A stretch of 23,917 nt of DNA from DASYTH01 sp035762905 (GCF_035762905.1 NZ_DASUCC010000030.1:1-23917); one strand, 5' to 3'. Numbered from the stretch's first letter, positions 16,755-23,917 are shown. Notes: generated by a model from the sequence alone, not told the origin. A program made the numbers and translations.

Positions 16755-17657
16755 ATGATGAAACGATCCATCGCCGTCCTGAGCGTCCTGCTCGCCACGG
16801 GGTGGTCGGTCGGTGTTCCGGCCACAACCGCAGCGACGGGCGGCCCGGCCTGGCACTCCTACGTCCTGGCCCCGCCGACCCCGCAGGTGTCACCGGTCCG
16901 GGTGGAGACCAGGGGCACGGTCGCCAACCCGCAGACCCTGGTGCGGGGCAAGGGAAGTCCGACCACGCTGACCACGGTCGCGGGCCAGACCCCGGCGTCG
17001 GTCGTGCTCGACTTCGGCGTCGAGGTCGCCGGCACGCCCTTCCTCGACCTCACCGCACTCGACGGCGGGGCCACGCTGACCCTGGCCACCGGTGAGGCGC
17101 GGCAGTTCCTGCGCCGGCCCGCTGCGACCACGGTTGCCGTCGCCGCGCCGGCCGGCGCGACCACGGTGACGCTGGCGTCCGCGGCGAACCTCGAAGTCGG
17201 CAACACGATGGTCGACGAGAACGACCCCCTCTACACCGGCGCACTCTGGGAATTCAAGAACGCCACCGGCGGCGTCAACCGCGCCACCGCCAGCCTCGCC
17301 CACGGCTGGGCCGCCGCCCCCACCGTGCAACTCACCGAACAGGTCCTCGGCATCACCCCGGTCGACCCCGGCTACGCCACCTGGAACATCAAACCCCATC
17401 CCGGCAACCTCTTCTGGGCCCAGGGCGCCGTCCCCACCCGGTTCGGCGACATCACCGCCCACTGGGTCTCCACCGGCTCGGTCTTCTTCCTGCACACCCA
17501 GACCCCCGCCAACACCAACGGCACCATCGCCGTCCCCGCCACCGCCGGATCCCGGGTCCTCATCGACGGCCGCCCCGCCCGAGGCCCCATCGACGACGGC
17601 TACCTCCAACTCACCGTGCCCGGCGGCCGGCACACCGTCATCGTGATCGGAGGCTGA
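16755..17657 (+). pseudogene. GH78-like protein with excised catalytic barrel
   Basis: 300-residue open frame with GAAGGAGAG upstream and a signal peptide (MMKRSIAVLSVLLATGWSVG...). Residues 32-120 align with 56-147 of the GH78-like protein upstream (both contain VVLDFG.EV.G.PFL). Residues 153-300 align with 529-678 of it (VDENDPLYTGALWEF versus VDPNSGYYTGTFWEF; TPVDPGYATWNIKPHP versus TPVDPGYTTWQVKPQP). Between them only a fragment of a Thr/Val-rich module remains (127-152, PAGATTVTLASAANLEVGNT). About 380 residues, nearly the whole (alpha/alpha)6 barrel, are gone without breaking the frame. One catalytic-type Glu (Glu166 in LWEF) survives, but the barrel cannot fold as an enzyme. It may be a decaying paralogue or a secreted carbohydrate-binding remnant. 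A coding sequence annotation is equally defensible. Confidence 0.75.
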
Positions 17658-17662
17658 CCAGG

Positions 17663-17700
17663 GCGGGCGCCCGGGGAGCCCCACATACCCGGGCGCCCGC
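17663..17700 (+). terminator. strong terminator of the glycoside operon
   Basis: Perfect 13-bp inverted repeat GCGGGCGCCCGGG (17663-17675) and its complement (17688-17700) with a 12-nt loop, starting 5 nt past the stop of the truncated GH78-like gene. Confidence 0.85.
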
Positions 17701-17722
17701 TCCACGCATTCCCGGTCCGCGC

Positions 17723-17929
17723 CTACGTCGTCTCGGTGCGGCGGACGATGGTTTCGGCGCCGTCGTCCCAACGCCATGGCACGTGGCGTCCGTGCAGCTG
17801 GACACCACCGATCCAACGGTCACGAAAAATGTGTTCCGCTGCGCGGAACGGAGGGTTGCGGCACAGCGGCGACCGGCGCAACCTCGACGCAGGCACCCGA
17901 GAAGGATGCGATCGCACGCGCGTCAGCAC
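17723..17929 (-). other. possible fragment of a minus-strand gene
   Basis: A minus-strand frame ends at 17723 with a protein-like tail (RDRWIGGVQLHGRHVPWRWD, then a short polar end). The upstream part of the frame is Arg/Pro-rich and has no ribosome binding site or credible start. The tail looks like the C-terminus of a real protein whose 5' part is missing, but no family is recognised. Could equally be chance. Confidence 0.2.
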
Positions 17930-17974
17930 GTCAGGTCTGGTGCTGAGGACGGCGCCGCCGTCCGGCCGGACCGG

Positions 17975-17998
17975 TTGACAGCAATGGCGCGCGCCATT
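17975..17998 (+). promoter_or_regulatory. TTGACA box with adjoining 16-bp perfect palindrome
   Basis: TTGACA (17975-17980) is followed two bases later by AATGGCGCGCGCCATT (17983-17998), a perfect 16-bp palindrome. It would occupy the spacer of a sigma70-type promoter, the classical place for a repressor operator. No good -10 box is seen at 17 nt (TTCTCT), so promoter function is uncertain. The next gene downstream starts at 18127. Confidence 0.4.
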
Positions 17999-18126
17999 TC
18001 TCTGCGAGCATTTCCGGTCATCAAAAAATTGTGTTCCGTGGGGCGGTACACGGGGTTGTGATCATTGGTTTCGTGGTGTGTGCTGCGCGGACTCCCTACA
18101 TATGGCAGGGCTTCGAGGAGGAACCG

Positions 18127-18681
18127 ATGAGAACTATTCTGTACCGGCGATTTCCGGGCGCGGTCACGAGGAAAAGCTGGACGGTCGGGCTGCTGGCCGT
18201 GTTCGGAGTGACCATGCTGGCCGGGCCAGGCCCGGCCGCCGCGACGGTGGGGGACCTGGCGTGCACCGTTTCGTCCACGATCACCTATTCGCCGGGAATC
18301 ACCCTGACCCCGTCCAATCAGACGGTCACGTGGTCGGTGCAGTACAGCGGCTGCACGTCCACAACCGGAGCCACCGTCACCACCGGCAGCCGAGGCGGCA
18401 GCATCACCCGGGAACGCAGCTGCCTGGCCGTGGAACCGCCGTTGGACGGTACCCGCACGATCACCTGGAACGACGCCACCACCAGCGTGGTCGACAGCAC
18501 CGGCCTGGCCGTGGATGCGGGCGGCCAGACCGTCTACACGATCACCGGCACAGTCATCTCGGGCCGGTTCACCGGGGACACGTTCCTCGAGGTGGTGACC
18601 CAGTCATCGCTGAACCTGCTCGCGTGCGCAACGACGGGCGTGACGAGCCAGACCGGCACGGGTGCGGTCACCTTTGCCTAA
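18127..18681 (+). CDS. small secreted protein of unknown function, four cysteines
   Basis: 184 residues. The start is fixed by GAGGAGG five to six nt before the ATG. A basic n-region (RRFPGAVTRKSW) and hydrophobic core lead to a likely cleavage after GPAAA (~39). The mature ~145 residues are Thr/Ser/Gly-rich with a beta-strand character and contain exactly four cysteines (46, 76, 99, 167), enough for two disulfides. No catalytic motif or known domain is recognised. It stands alone between a long upstream region and convergent genes, so it is probably monocistronic with its own promoter. Confidence 0.82.
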   Translation: MRTILYRRFPGAVTRKSWTVGLLAVFGVTMLAGPGPAAATVGDLACTVSSTITYSPGITLTPSNQTVTWSVQYSGCTSTTGATVTTGSRGGSITRERSCLAVEPPLDGTRTITWNDATTSVVDSTGLAVDAGGQTVYTITGTVISGRFTGDTFLEVVTQSSLNLLACATTGVTSQTGTGAVTFA

Positions 18682-18704
18682 CCTCAAGCCGGGAAACGAC
18701 AACG

Positions 18705-18728
18705 GGCGCCGAGCCCCCGCCCGGCGCC
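18705..18728 (+). terminator. candidate terminator after the secreted protein
   Basis: GGCGCCG (18705-18711) and CGGCGCC (18722-18728) form a 7-bp stem with a 10-nt loop, 23 nt past the stop codon, in a convergent intergenic region. Confidence 0.4.
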
Positions 18729-18813
18729 AGCGACACCACCGCGCACATACATGTTGCAACACATGCGAATCTCCTGAACCCACACGACATCCCGGCCAGC
18801 GCCGGGGGAGCGG

Positions 18814-19815
18814 TCATCCTCGGCGAGGTGTATGCCGACCCGCTGCGGGACGGAAGGTGGGCACCAGGGTCGGGTCGTTGAAGGCCGTGATGCGGGCGAT
18901 CCGGGTGTCGATCAGGGTCAGGACCTGGATGCCGTGTGGCTCGTACCGGCCGTCGGCCGTGCGTTCGTAGCAGACCGCGGCGGGTTGGCCGTTGGCGCGG
19001 GTGGGAACCAGCCGCCACCGGCCCGGCCGCAGTATCCGGGCCGCGAGGAACCCGATGACCGCCCGGCGGCCGGTGAACCAGGTTGGGGTCGGCGGCATCT
19101 CGACCTCGACGTCGGCGCGCAGGAGCGTCGTCAGCGCGTTGAGGTCGGCTCGGACGAACGCGTCGACGTAGCCGTCCAGCAGGGTTCGCTGGACCTGCTG
19201 GTCCGGCTCGGCCAGGACGTCGGCGACCGGCCCGGCGTCGGCCATGCGGGATCGGGCGCGGCGCAGCGTGCTGTCCACCGCCGCCGTTGTCGTGCCGAGC
19301 ATCTCGGCGACTTCGGCGGTGGAGAAGGCGAGCACGTCGCGCAGGGTCAGCACGGCCCGTTGTCGGGCCGGAAGGTGCTGGAGTGCGGCGATGAACGCAA
19401 GCCGCACCCCGATCCGGCCGGCGACGACGTCCGCCGGGTCGCCGAGCAGGGCGTCGGGGGCCGGCTGGAGCCAGGGCACCGACGGATCCCCGTCTGCCAC
19501 GGCCACCCGGTGATCGTCGGCCGGTGCGCCCAGTCCGGACGGCAGCGGGCGTCGGGAGCGCCGTTCCAAGGCGGTCAGGCAGGCCATGGTGGCGATCTTG
19601 TAGAGCCATCGCCGCACCGACGAGCGGCCCTCGAACCGGTCGAACGCGCGCCACGCCCGAAGGTAGGTCTCCTGCACCAGGTCCTCGGCGTCGTGGACCG
19701 AGCCGAGGATCCGGTAGCAGTGCGCGAGCAGCTCTGGCCGGAACGGCTCGACCTGGTCGGCGAACTCGGCGTCGGACGGCATCGCGGCGCTCCCGGGGCT
19801 GCGGGTGCGGTTCAC
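18814..19815 (-). CDS. ECF-type sigma-70 factor with C-terminal SnoaL-like domain
   Basis: 333 residues. Region 2 lies at ~18-88 (CYRILGSVHDAEDLVQETYL, then RRWLYKIATMACLTALERR) and region 4 at ~138-190 (ALQHLPARQRAVLTLRDVLA, HTH FSTAEVAEMLGTTTAAVDST). A SnoaL/NTF2-like domain follows at ~205-325 (LLDGYVDAFVRADLNALTTL, PPTPTWFTGRRAVIGFL). This matches the TIGR02960 (SigX5-like) group, in which the SnoaL tail modulates activity in place of a separate anti-sigma factor. The GTG start overlaps the TGA of the upstream SDR gene (19812-19815), so the SDR and sigma factor are translationally coupled. An alternative start is the Met at residue 12. Confidence 0.9.
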   Translation of the reverse strand: MNRTRSPGSAAMPSDAEFADQVEPFRPELLAHCYRILGSVHDAEDLVQETYLRAWRAFDRFEGRSSVRRWLYKIATMACLTALERRSRRPLPSGLGAPADDHRVAVADGDPSVPWLQPAPDALLGDPADVVAGRIGVRLAFIAALQHLPARQRAVLTLRDVLAFSTAEVAEMLGTTTAAVDSTLRRARSRMADAGPVADVLAEPDQQVQRTLLDGYVDAFVRADLNALTTLLRADVEVEMPPTPTWFTGRRAVIGFLAARILRPGRWRLVPTRANGQPAAVCYERTADGRYEPHGIQVLTLIDTRIARITAFNDPTLVPTFRPAAGRHTPRRG

Positions 19816-20570
19816 TGTATGCGGTGGCCTTGGTCGACCGGGCGAAGTCCGGTGCCGTTGATCTGGTACTCCGGGCCGCTGCCGGAATCCGCGGCGATGC
19901 TCAGGACGGCCTTGGCGACCTGGTCCGGTGTGAGGATCGGCCGCAGGCCCTCGGCGAAGGTGGCCGGATCGACGCCCTGGCGCGCGGCATAGCCGGCCAC
20001 CCCGACCGTGCCGAGGTCGGTGGCCGGGGTCAGGTGCGGAAGCAGGGTGACGAACCGGATGTCCAGTCCGGCCCGGTCCGACTCCTCGGCGGCATAGCCG
20101 CGCAGGTACCGGATGGCGGCTTTGGCGCTGGCGTAGCCGCCGCTGAGCGGGGAGCCGCCCAGTACGGCGCCGCTGGACAGGGCGATGACCACGCTGCCCG
20201 GCGCCAGCGGCTCGCGCAGCGCCGCCCGGGTCCAGCCGAAGGCGTGCCGGGTGTCGGTGTTCCAGTTGCGGCTGAAGGTTTCCCAGGTCTGTTCGTGCAC
20301 CGGCGCCATGTGCGGCACCGCGCCGGCAGCCAGGACCAGCAGGCCGGGCCGATACTCGTGGATCACCTTGCGGGCCAGCGGTTCGTCCGTGGCATCGGCG
20401 GCCATGGGAACGAAACTCGCGCCTAGCTCGTCTGGCATGGCCTGCAGCCGCTGTTCATCGCGGGCCACCCCGACGACCCGCGCGCCTTCCGCGACGAGCA
20501 ACGTGGCGATCGCGCGCCCGAAGCCGCGGCTGGCACCGGTGACGACGGCGGTCTGGAGAGGTTCGGACAT
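19812..20570 (-). CDS. SDR-family oxidoreductase
   Basis: 252 residues from the ATG at 20570, chosen because GGAG lies about 7 nt upstream and the Rossmann fold then starts normally; the frame is open to 20654. Motifs are TGASRGFG at 11-18, catalytic Ser132/133, and Tyr146/Lys150 in YASAK. The usual NAG is replaced by AAG around 81-83. NAD(P)-dependent redox enzyme of unknown substrate. Its stop overlaps the start of the sigma factor gene. Confidence 0.9.
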   Translation of the reverse strand: MSEPLQTAVVTGASRGFGRAIATLLVAEGARVVGVARDEQRLQAMPDELGASFVPMAADATDEPLARKVIHEYRPGLLVLAAGAVPHMAPVHEQTWETFSRNWNTDTRHAFGWTRAALREPLAPGSVVIALSSGAVLGGSPLSGGYASAKAAIRYLRGYAAEESDRAGLDIRFVTLLPHLTPATDLGTVGVAGYAARQGVDPATFAEGLRPILTPDQVAKAVLSIAADSGSGPEYQINGTGLRPVDQGHRIQ

Positions 20571-20585
20571 CGGGCACTCCGTGTT

Positions 20586-20624
20586 GGTGGTTGGGCTCGG
20601 TCCACATCTAGACCAGCCACCACC
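20586..20624. promoter_or_regulatory. imperfect inverted repeat in the SDR/LLM divergent promoter region
   Basis: GGTGGT (20586-20591) and ACCACC (20619-20624) flank inner GGTC/GACC arms around a TCTAGA centre. It sits 15 bp upstream of the SDR start in the 155-bp divergent region, a plausible operator or leader hairpin. Pattern only. Confidence 0.25.
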
Positions 20625-20725
20625 GGAAAATCCGTCGTCGCGGGCCGAAACCACCGGGTTCCACGATGTGGTCAGCCCGCGAATCCGTGTATGTGCCGTT
20701 CGGGTGGCGCTGGTTAGCTGGACCG

Positions 20726-21760
20726 GTGCCCTTGCCTTCGGAGCCGTTGCTGAAGTTGGGTTTCCTGACCATCGGGTTGTTCGACGGGGATGATCCGCGG
20801 CCGGGTCACGAGTCGACGCTGGAGATCATCGAGTTGGGTGAGCGGTTGGGCTTCGACTCCGCCTGGGTGCGGCACCGCCATCTGCAGTTCGGCATCTCGT
20901 CTCCGGTGGCGGTGCTGGCGGCGGCCTCGCAGCGCACCAGCCGGATTTCGCTTGGCACCGCGGTCATCCCGCTGGGCTGGGAGAATCCGTTGCGGCTGGC
21001 CGAGGATCTGGCCACGGTCGACATCCTGTCCGGTGGCCGGCTCAATCCCGGGGTGAGTGTCGGCCCGCCCATCCGCTACGAGCACGTCCGGGCGGCGTTG
21101 TATCCGGACACCGGTGACGTGGAGGACTTCAGCTACCAGCGGGTGCGCCGGCTGCTTGACCTGGTGCGGGGCGAGCCGGCCGGCGTCGGGGGCAGCGAGG
21201 GGTTCGAGGTCTTCTCCGAGCGGGTCCAGCCGCATTCCCCCGGTTTGGCGGACCGGATCTGGTACGGCGGCGGCAGCCTGCGCTCGGCGCGGTGGGCCGG
21301 TGAGCAGCGGATGAACTTCCTGTGCAGCAACGTGGTGCAGGCCGAGAACGCCGACGGTTCGCCGGGATTCGCGGCGATCCAACACGCGCATGTCCGGACA
21401 TTTCGGGCGCATCACCCGGACGGTGCGCCGGCCAGGGTGAGCCAGGGACTGGTGGTGATCCCGACCGACAACGCCACGGCGCGGCAGCGGGCGAAGTACG
21501 CCGAGTTCGCCCGGATGCGCGCTCCGCGCACGGCCGTCCCGCAGGGACCTCGGGGGTTGATGTTCGCCCTTGACCTGGTCGGCACGTCCGCCGAGATCGC
21601 CGAACGGCTCTACGCCGACCCCGTCTTCCGTGAGGTGCACGAGGTCGCCTTCGCCCTGCCGTTCACCTTCGAGCATGACGACTATGTGCAGATCCTCACC
21701 GACATCGCCACCGTGCTCGGTCCCGCACTCGGCTGGAAACCGGCCGTACCATCCACATAG
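20726..21760 (+). CDS. LLM-class flavin-dependent oxidoreductase
   Basis: 344 residues from GTG 20726 (MPLPSEPLLKLGFLTIGLFD). The frame is open to 20666, but the extra residues do not fit the family start. Luciferase-like TIM-barrel features are LGERLGFDSAWVRHRHLQFG near 37-56, ISLGTAVIPLGWENPLRLAEDLATVDILSGGR (split here as consecutive strands and helices, ~73-104), and GLADRIWYGGGSLRSARWAG in the middle. Uses reduced flavin (FMN or F420) to oxidise or monooxygenate an unknown small molecule. No clear ribosome binding site. It is divergent from the SDR-sigma operon and may be its target. Confidence 0.87.
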   Translation: MPLPSEPLLKLGFLTIGLFDGDDPRPGHESTLEIIELGERLGFDSAWVRHRHLQFGISSPVAVLAAASQRTSRISLGTAVIPLGWENPLRLAEDLATVDILSGGRLNPGVSVGPPIRYEHVRAALYPDTGDVEDFSYQRVRRLLDLVRGEPAGVGGSEGFEVFSERVQPHSPGLADRIWYGGGSLRSARWAGEQRMNFLCSNVVQAENADGSPGFAAIQHAHVRTFRAHHPDGAPARVSQGLVVIPTDNATARQRAKYAEFARMRAPRTAVPQGPRGLMFALDLVGTSAEIAERLYADPVFREVHEVAFALPFTFEHDDYVQILTDIATVLGPALGWKPAVPST

Positions 21761-21820
21761 GACAGACTCGGCGATTCGCTACCGCGCCTGCGCGAGTGGT
21801 GGAGGGTACCGGGGCCGGTG

Positions 21821-22036
21821 TCAGTTTCTGAGGAGGCGGAGCGCTTCCAGGACGAGTGGATCCAGGTAGGCGGTGTCGGTTTCGGCCCGGGTGAGCAGGT
21901 CGGTCCGCATGCTGGGGGCCCAGAACATGCGGATGTGGTTGGCGATGGCGCTGGCCGCTTCGTCGGCCGGCCGATGGTGGAACTGGACGGCGATCTCGTT
22001 GGCCAGGCGGACCTGCGCCGGAACCGCGGATGCCAT
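21821..22036 (-). CDS. fdsD: formate dehydrogenase delta subunit
   Basis: 71-residue protein typical of FdsD (VRLANEIAVQFHHRPADEAA, IANHIRMFWAPSMRTDLL, then ending LVLEALRLLR). The delta subunit is needed for assembly or activity of the soluble NAD-dependent molybdenum formate dehydrogenase. Its ATG lies one base after the alpha-subunit stop (TGAGATG), so it is translationally coupled and last in the operon. Length is normal for the family. Confidence 0.9.
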   Translation of the reverse strand: MASAVPAQVRLANEIAVQFHHRPADEAASAIANHIRMFWAPSMRTDLLTRAETDTAYLDPLVLEALRLLRN

Positions 22037-22037
22037 C

Positions 22038-23917
22038 TCAGTCGGACACCGTGACCGGGATGGCGTCGCGGGCCACCGTCGCGGCGGGTTCCGCGGCCGT
22101 GCGCAGACCGACCTGTACGGCCGTGACCTTGTACTCCGGGCAGTTGGTGGCCCAGTCGGAGTTCTCGGTGGTGACCACGTTGGCGCCGGTGACCGGGTGG
22201 TGGAAGGTGGTATAGACCACGCCGACCGGCACCCGGTCGGTGATCACCGCGTGCAGCGTGGTCTCACCGACCCGGCTGGACAGCGACACCTCGTCACCGG
22301 TCTTGATGCCGCGCACCTCCGCGTCGTGCGGGTGGATCTCGAGCACGTCCTTCGGATGCCAGGCCACGTTGGCGGTGCGGCGGGTCTGCGCGCCGACGTT
22401 GTACTGGCTGAGGATTCGGCCGGTGGTCAGGATCAGCGGGTACTTTCGGGTGCTGCGCTCGCTGGTCGGCACGAACGGGGTCGGCACGAAGTGCCCCTTG
22501 CCCCGCACGAACCGGTCCACGTGCATGATCGGGGTGCCTTCCGGCGCCGCGTCGTTGCACGGCCACTGCACGCTGCCCAGCCGGTCCAGCTTCTCGAACG
22601 ACACCCCGGCGAACGTCGGCGTGACCGCGGCGATCTCGTCCATGATCTGGCTCGGGTGGTCGTAGTGCATGGGGTAGCCCATGGCCTGGGCGATCTCGCA
22701 GGCGACCTGCCACTCGTGCTTGCCGGTCGTGGGTGGCATCACCGGGCGTACCCGGTTGATCCGGCGTTCGGCGTTGGTGAACGTGCCGTCCTTCTCAAGG
22801 AACGAGGTGCCCGGCAGGAACACGTGTGCGAACTTGGCCGTCTCGTTGAGGAACAGGTCCTGCACCACGACCAGGTCCATGGCGCTCAACGCCGCGGTGA
22901 CGTGCTTGGTGTTCGGATCGGACTGGGCGAGGTCCTCGCCCTGCAGGAACAGCGCGCGGAACGTGCCGTCGATGGCCGCGTTGAACATGTTCGGGATCCG
23001 CAGGCCCGGCTCGGCCAGGATCGGCCGGCCCCACATGGTCTCGAACACCGAGCGCACCGCGTCGTCGGACACGTGCCGGTAGCCGGCCAACTCGTGCGGG
23101 AACGAGCCCATGTCGCATGAGCCCTGCACGTTGTTCTGACCGCGCAACGGGTTCACGCCGACCCCGTCCCGGCCGATGTTCCCGGTCGCCATGGCGAGGT
23201 TCGCCATGCCCATCACCATCGTCGAGCCCTGGCTGTGCTCGGTGACCCCGAGGCCGTAGTAGATCGCCGCGTTGCCGGCCGTCGCGTACAACCGGGCCGC
23301 CGCGCGCAGTTCCTCCGCCGGCACGCCGGTCGCGGTTGCCAAGGCCTCCGGGCTGTGCTCCGGCCGGGCGATGAACTCGGCCCACTCCGCGTAGCCCTCG
23401 CACCGTTCGTCGACAAAGGACCGATCGATGAGGTCTTCGGTCACCGCGACGTGCGCCATCGCGTTGATCACGGCTACGTTCGCGCCCGGGGCGAGCTGCA
23501 GGTGATGCTCGGCCCGGATGTGCGGTGTCCGCACCAGGTCGATCCGCCGCGGGTCGATCACGATCAGCTTGGCGCCCTCCCGCAGCCGGCGCTTCATCCG
23601 GGAGGCGAACACCGGGTGCCCGTCGGTCGGGTTCGCACCGATCACCACGATCACATCGGCCTCGGCCACCGAGCGGAAGTCCTGGGTGCCGGCCGATGTG
23701 CCGAAGGTGGTCTTCAGGCCGTAACCGGTCGGCGAGTGGCAGACCCGGGCGCAGGTGTCGACGTTGTTGTTGCCGAACGCCGCCCGGACCAGCTTCTGGA
23801 CGACGTAGACCTCCTCGTTGGTGCAGCGCGAGGAGCTGATGGCGCCGATGGAGCCCTGGCCGTGCTCGGCTTGGATCTCCAGGAACCGGCGGGCCGTGAA
23901 GGAGATGGCCTCGTCCC
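22038..23917 (-). CDS. fdsA: NAD-dependent formate dehydrogenase alpha subunit, molybdopterin type (5' end outside window)
   Basis: The frame runs open to the right edge; about 625 C-terminal residues of an expected ~900-980 are visible. The molybdenum ligand is a cysteine codon at 23739-23741 in RVCHSPTGYGL, so this is a Cys, not selenocysteine, enzyme, with the conserved adjacent His. Other signatures are ADVIVVIGANPTDGHPVF, YYGLGVTEHSQGSTMVMG, NPLRGQNNVQGSCDMG and the C-terminal dinucleotide-binding domain (YPLILTTGRILSQYNVGAQT). It oxidises formate to CO2. The missing N-terminus should carry the iron-sulfur domains, and the beta and gamma subunits would lie upstream, beyond the window. 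The adjacent FdsD supports the soluble NAD-linked type. Confidence 0.95.
   Translation of the reverse strand, partial: DEAISFTARRFLEIQAEHGQGSIGAISSSRCTNEEVYVVQKLVRAAFGNNNVDTCARVCHSPTGYGLKTTFGTSAGTQDFRSVAEADVIVVIGANPTDGHPVFASRMKRRLREGAKLIVIDPRRIDLVRTPHIRAEHHLQLAPGANVAVINAMAHVAVTEDLIDRSFVDERCEGYAEWAEFIARPEHSPEALATATGVPAEELRAAARLYATAGNAAIYYGLGVTEHSQGSTMVMGMANLAMATGNIGRDGVGVNPLRGQNNVQGSCDMGSFPHELAGYRHVSDDAVRSVFETMWGRPILAEPGLRIPNMFNAAIDGTFRALFLQGEDLAQSDPNTKHVTAALSAMDLVVVQDLFLNETAKFAHVFLPGTSFLEKDGTFTNAERRINRVRPVMPPTTGKHEWQVACEIAQAMGYPMHYDHPSQIMDEIAAVTPTFAGVSFEKLDRLGSVQWPCNDAAPEGTPIMHVDRFVRGKGHFVPTPFVPTSERSTRKYPLILTTGRILSQYNVGAQTRRTANVAWHPKDVLEIHPHDAEVRGIKTGDEVSLSSRVGETTLHAVITDRVPVGVVYTTFHHPVTGANVVTTENSDWATNCPEYKVTAVQVGLRTAAEPAATVARDAIPVTVSD

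Larger units (their letters stand above)
17701..18126. other. long non-coding stretch upstream of the small secreted protein
   Basis: No convincing gene. It holds the possible minus-strand fragment, a 7-bp hairpin TCAGCAC/GTGCTGA (17923-17929, 17940-17946), a 16-bp palindrome next to TTGACA, and two near-identical AT-rich boxes: AAAAATGTGTTCCG at 17825-17838 and AAAAATTGTGTTCCG at 18024-18038. Base composition is visibly less GC-rich around these boxes than in the neighbouring genes. Confidence 0.6.

Noticed and set aside
14557..16893. 778-residue minus-strand frame opposite the GH78-like gene
   Set aside because: Antisense shadow, spans a gene boundary and two hairpins, with no recognisable motif.
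17736..17978. 80-residue plus-strand frame in the gene-free stretch
   Set aside because: No ribosome binding site, Arg/Ser-rich, and it ends inside the TTGACA region; nothing protein-like.
18752..18761. 10-bp palindrome TGTTGCAACA between convergent genes
   Set aside because: Short, and located where no promoter is expected; not enough to call an operator.

Overview
This is a GC-rich actinobacterial chromosome segment. GTG starts, ATGA/GTGA stop-start overlaps, GAF-ANTAR regulators, a SnoaL-tailed ECF sigma factor, a DUF4235 membrane protein and an ABC sugar importer without its own ATPase all fit a soil actinomycete such as Micromonosporaceae or Pseudonocardiales. The genus cannot be fixed from the sequence alone. 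No rRNA, tRNA, CRISPR array, insertion sequence or phage gene was seen.

Layout. (1) 1-1535, minus strand: two consecutive GAF-ANTAR proteins; the downstream one runs off the left edge. (2) 1701-3706, minus: a zinc-dependent alcohol dehydrogenase followed by a short-chain dehydrogenase. (3) 3883-4431: a divergent pair of small genes, a CsbD-like stress protein (minus) and a DUF4235 membrane protein (plus). (4) 4504-17657: a glycoside-utilisation locus. On the minus strand a LacI-type repressor overlaps a cytoplasmic GH3 beta-glucosidase. Divergently, on the plus strand, are two sugar permeases, a lipoprotein solute-binding protein, a secreted GH78 alpha-L-rhamnosidase, a secreted GH78-like six-hairpin enzyme and a third family member that has lost most of its catalytic barrel. 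(5) 17658-18126: about 470 bp without a convincing gene, holding a strong terminator, a 16-bp perfect palindrome and a repeated AT-rich motif. (6) 18127-18681: a small secreted four-cysteine protein of unknown function. (7) 18814-20570, minus: an SDR translationally coupled to an ECF sigma factor. Divergent from it is a flavin-dependent (LLM) oxidoreductase at 20726-21760. (8) 21821-23917, minus: the delta and (partial) alpha subunits of a soluble NAD-dependent molybdenum formate dehydrogenase.

How region 4 may work (inference). Secreted GH78 enzymes remove terminal rhamnose from plant-type rhamnoglucosides. The lipoprotein and permeases import the product, energised by a shared ATPase encoded elsewhere. 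The cytoplasmic GH3 then cleaves the remaining beta-glucoside. The LacI protein probably senses the sugar and controls both directions through three AAACGTT-core sites in the 242-bp divergent intergenic region, where a good TTGACG-N17-TAGAGT promoter drives the transport operon.

The most unusual element is the third GH78-family gene. It keeps a signal peptide, the N-terminal beta-domain and the C-terminal end, but the catalytic barrel is excised in frame. It sits behind two back-to-back hairpins.
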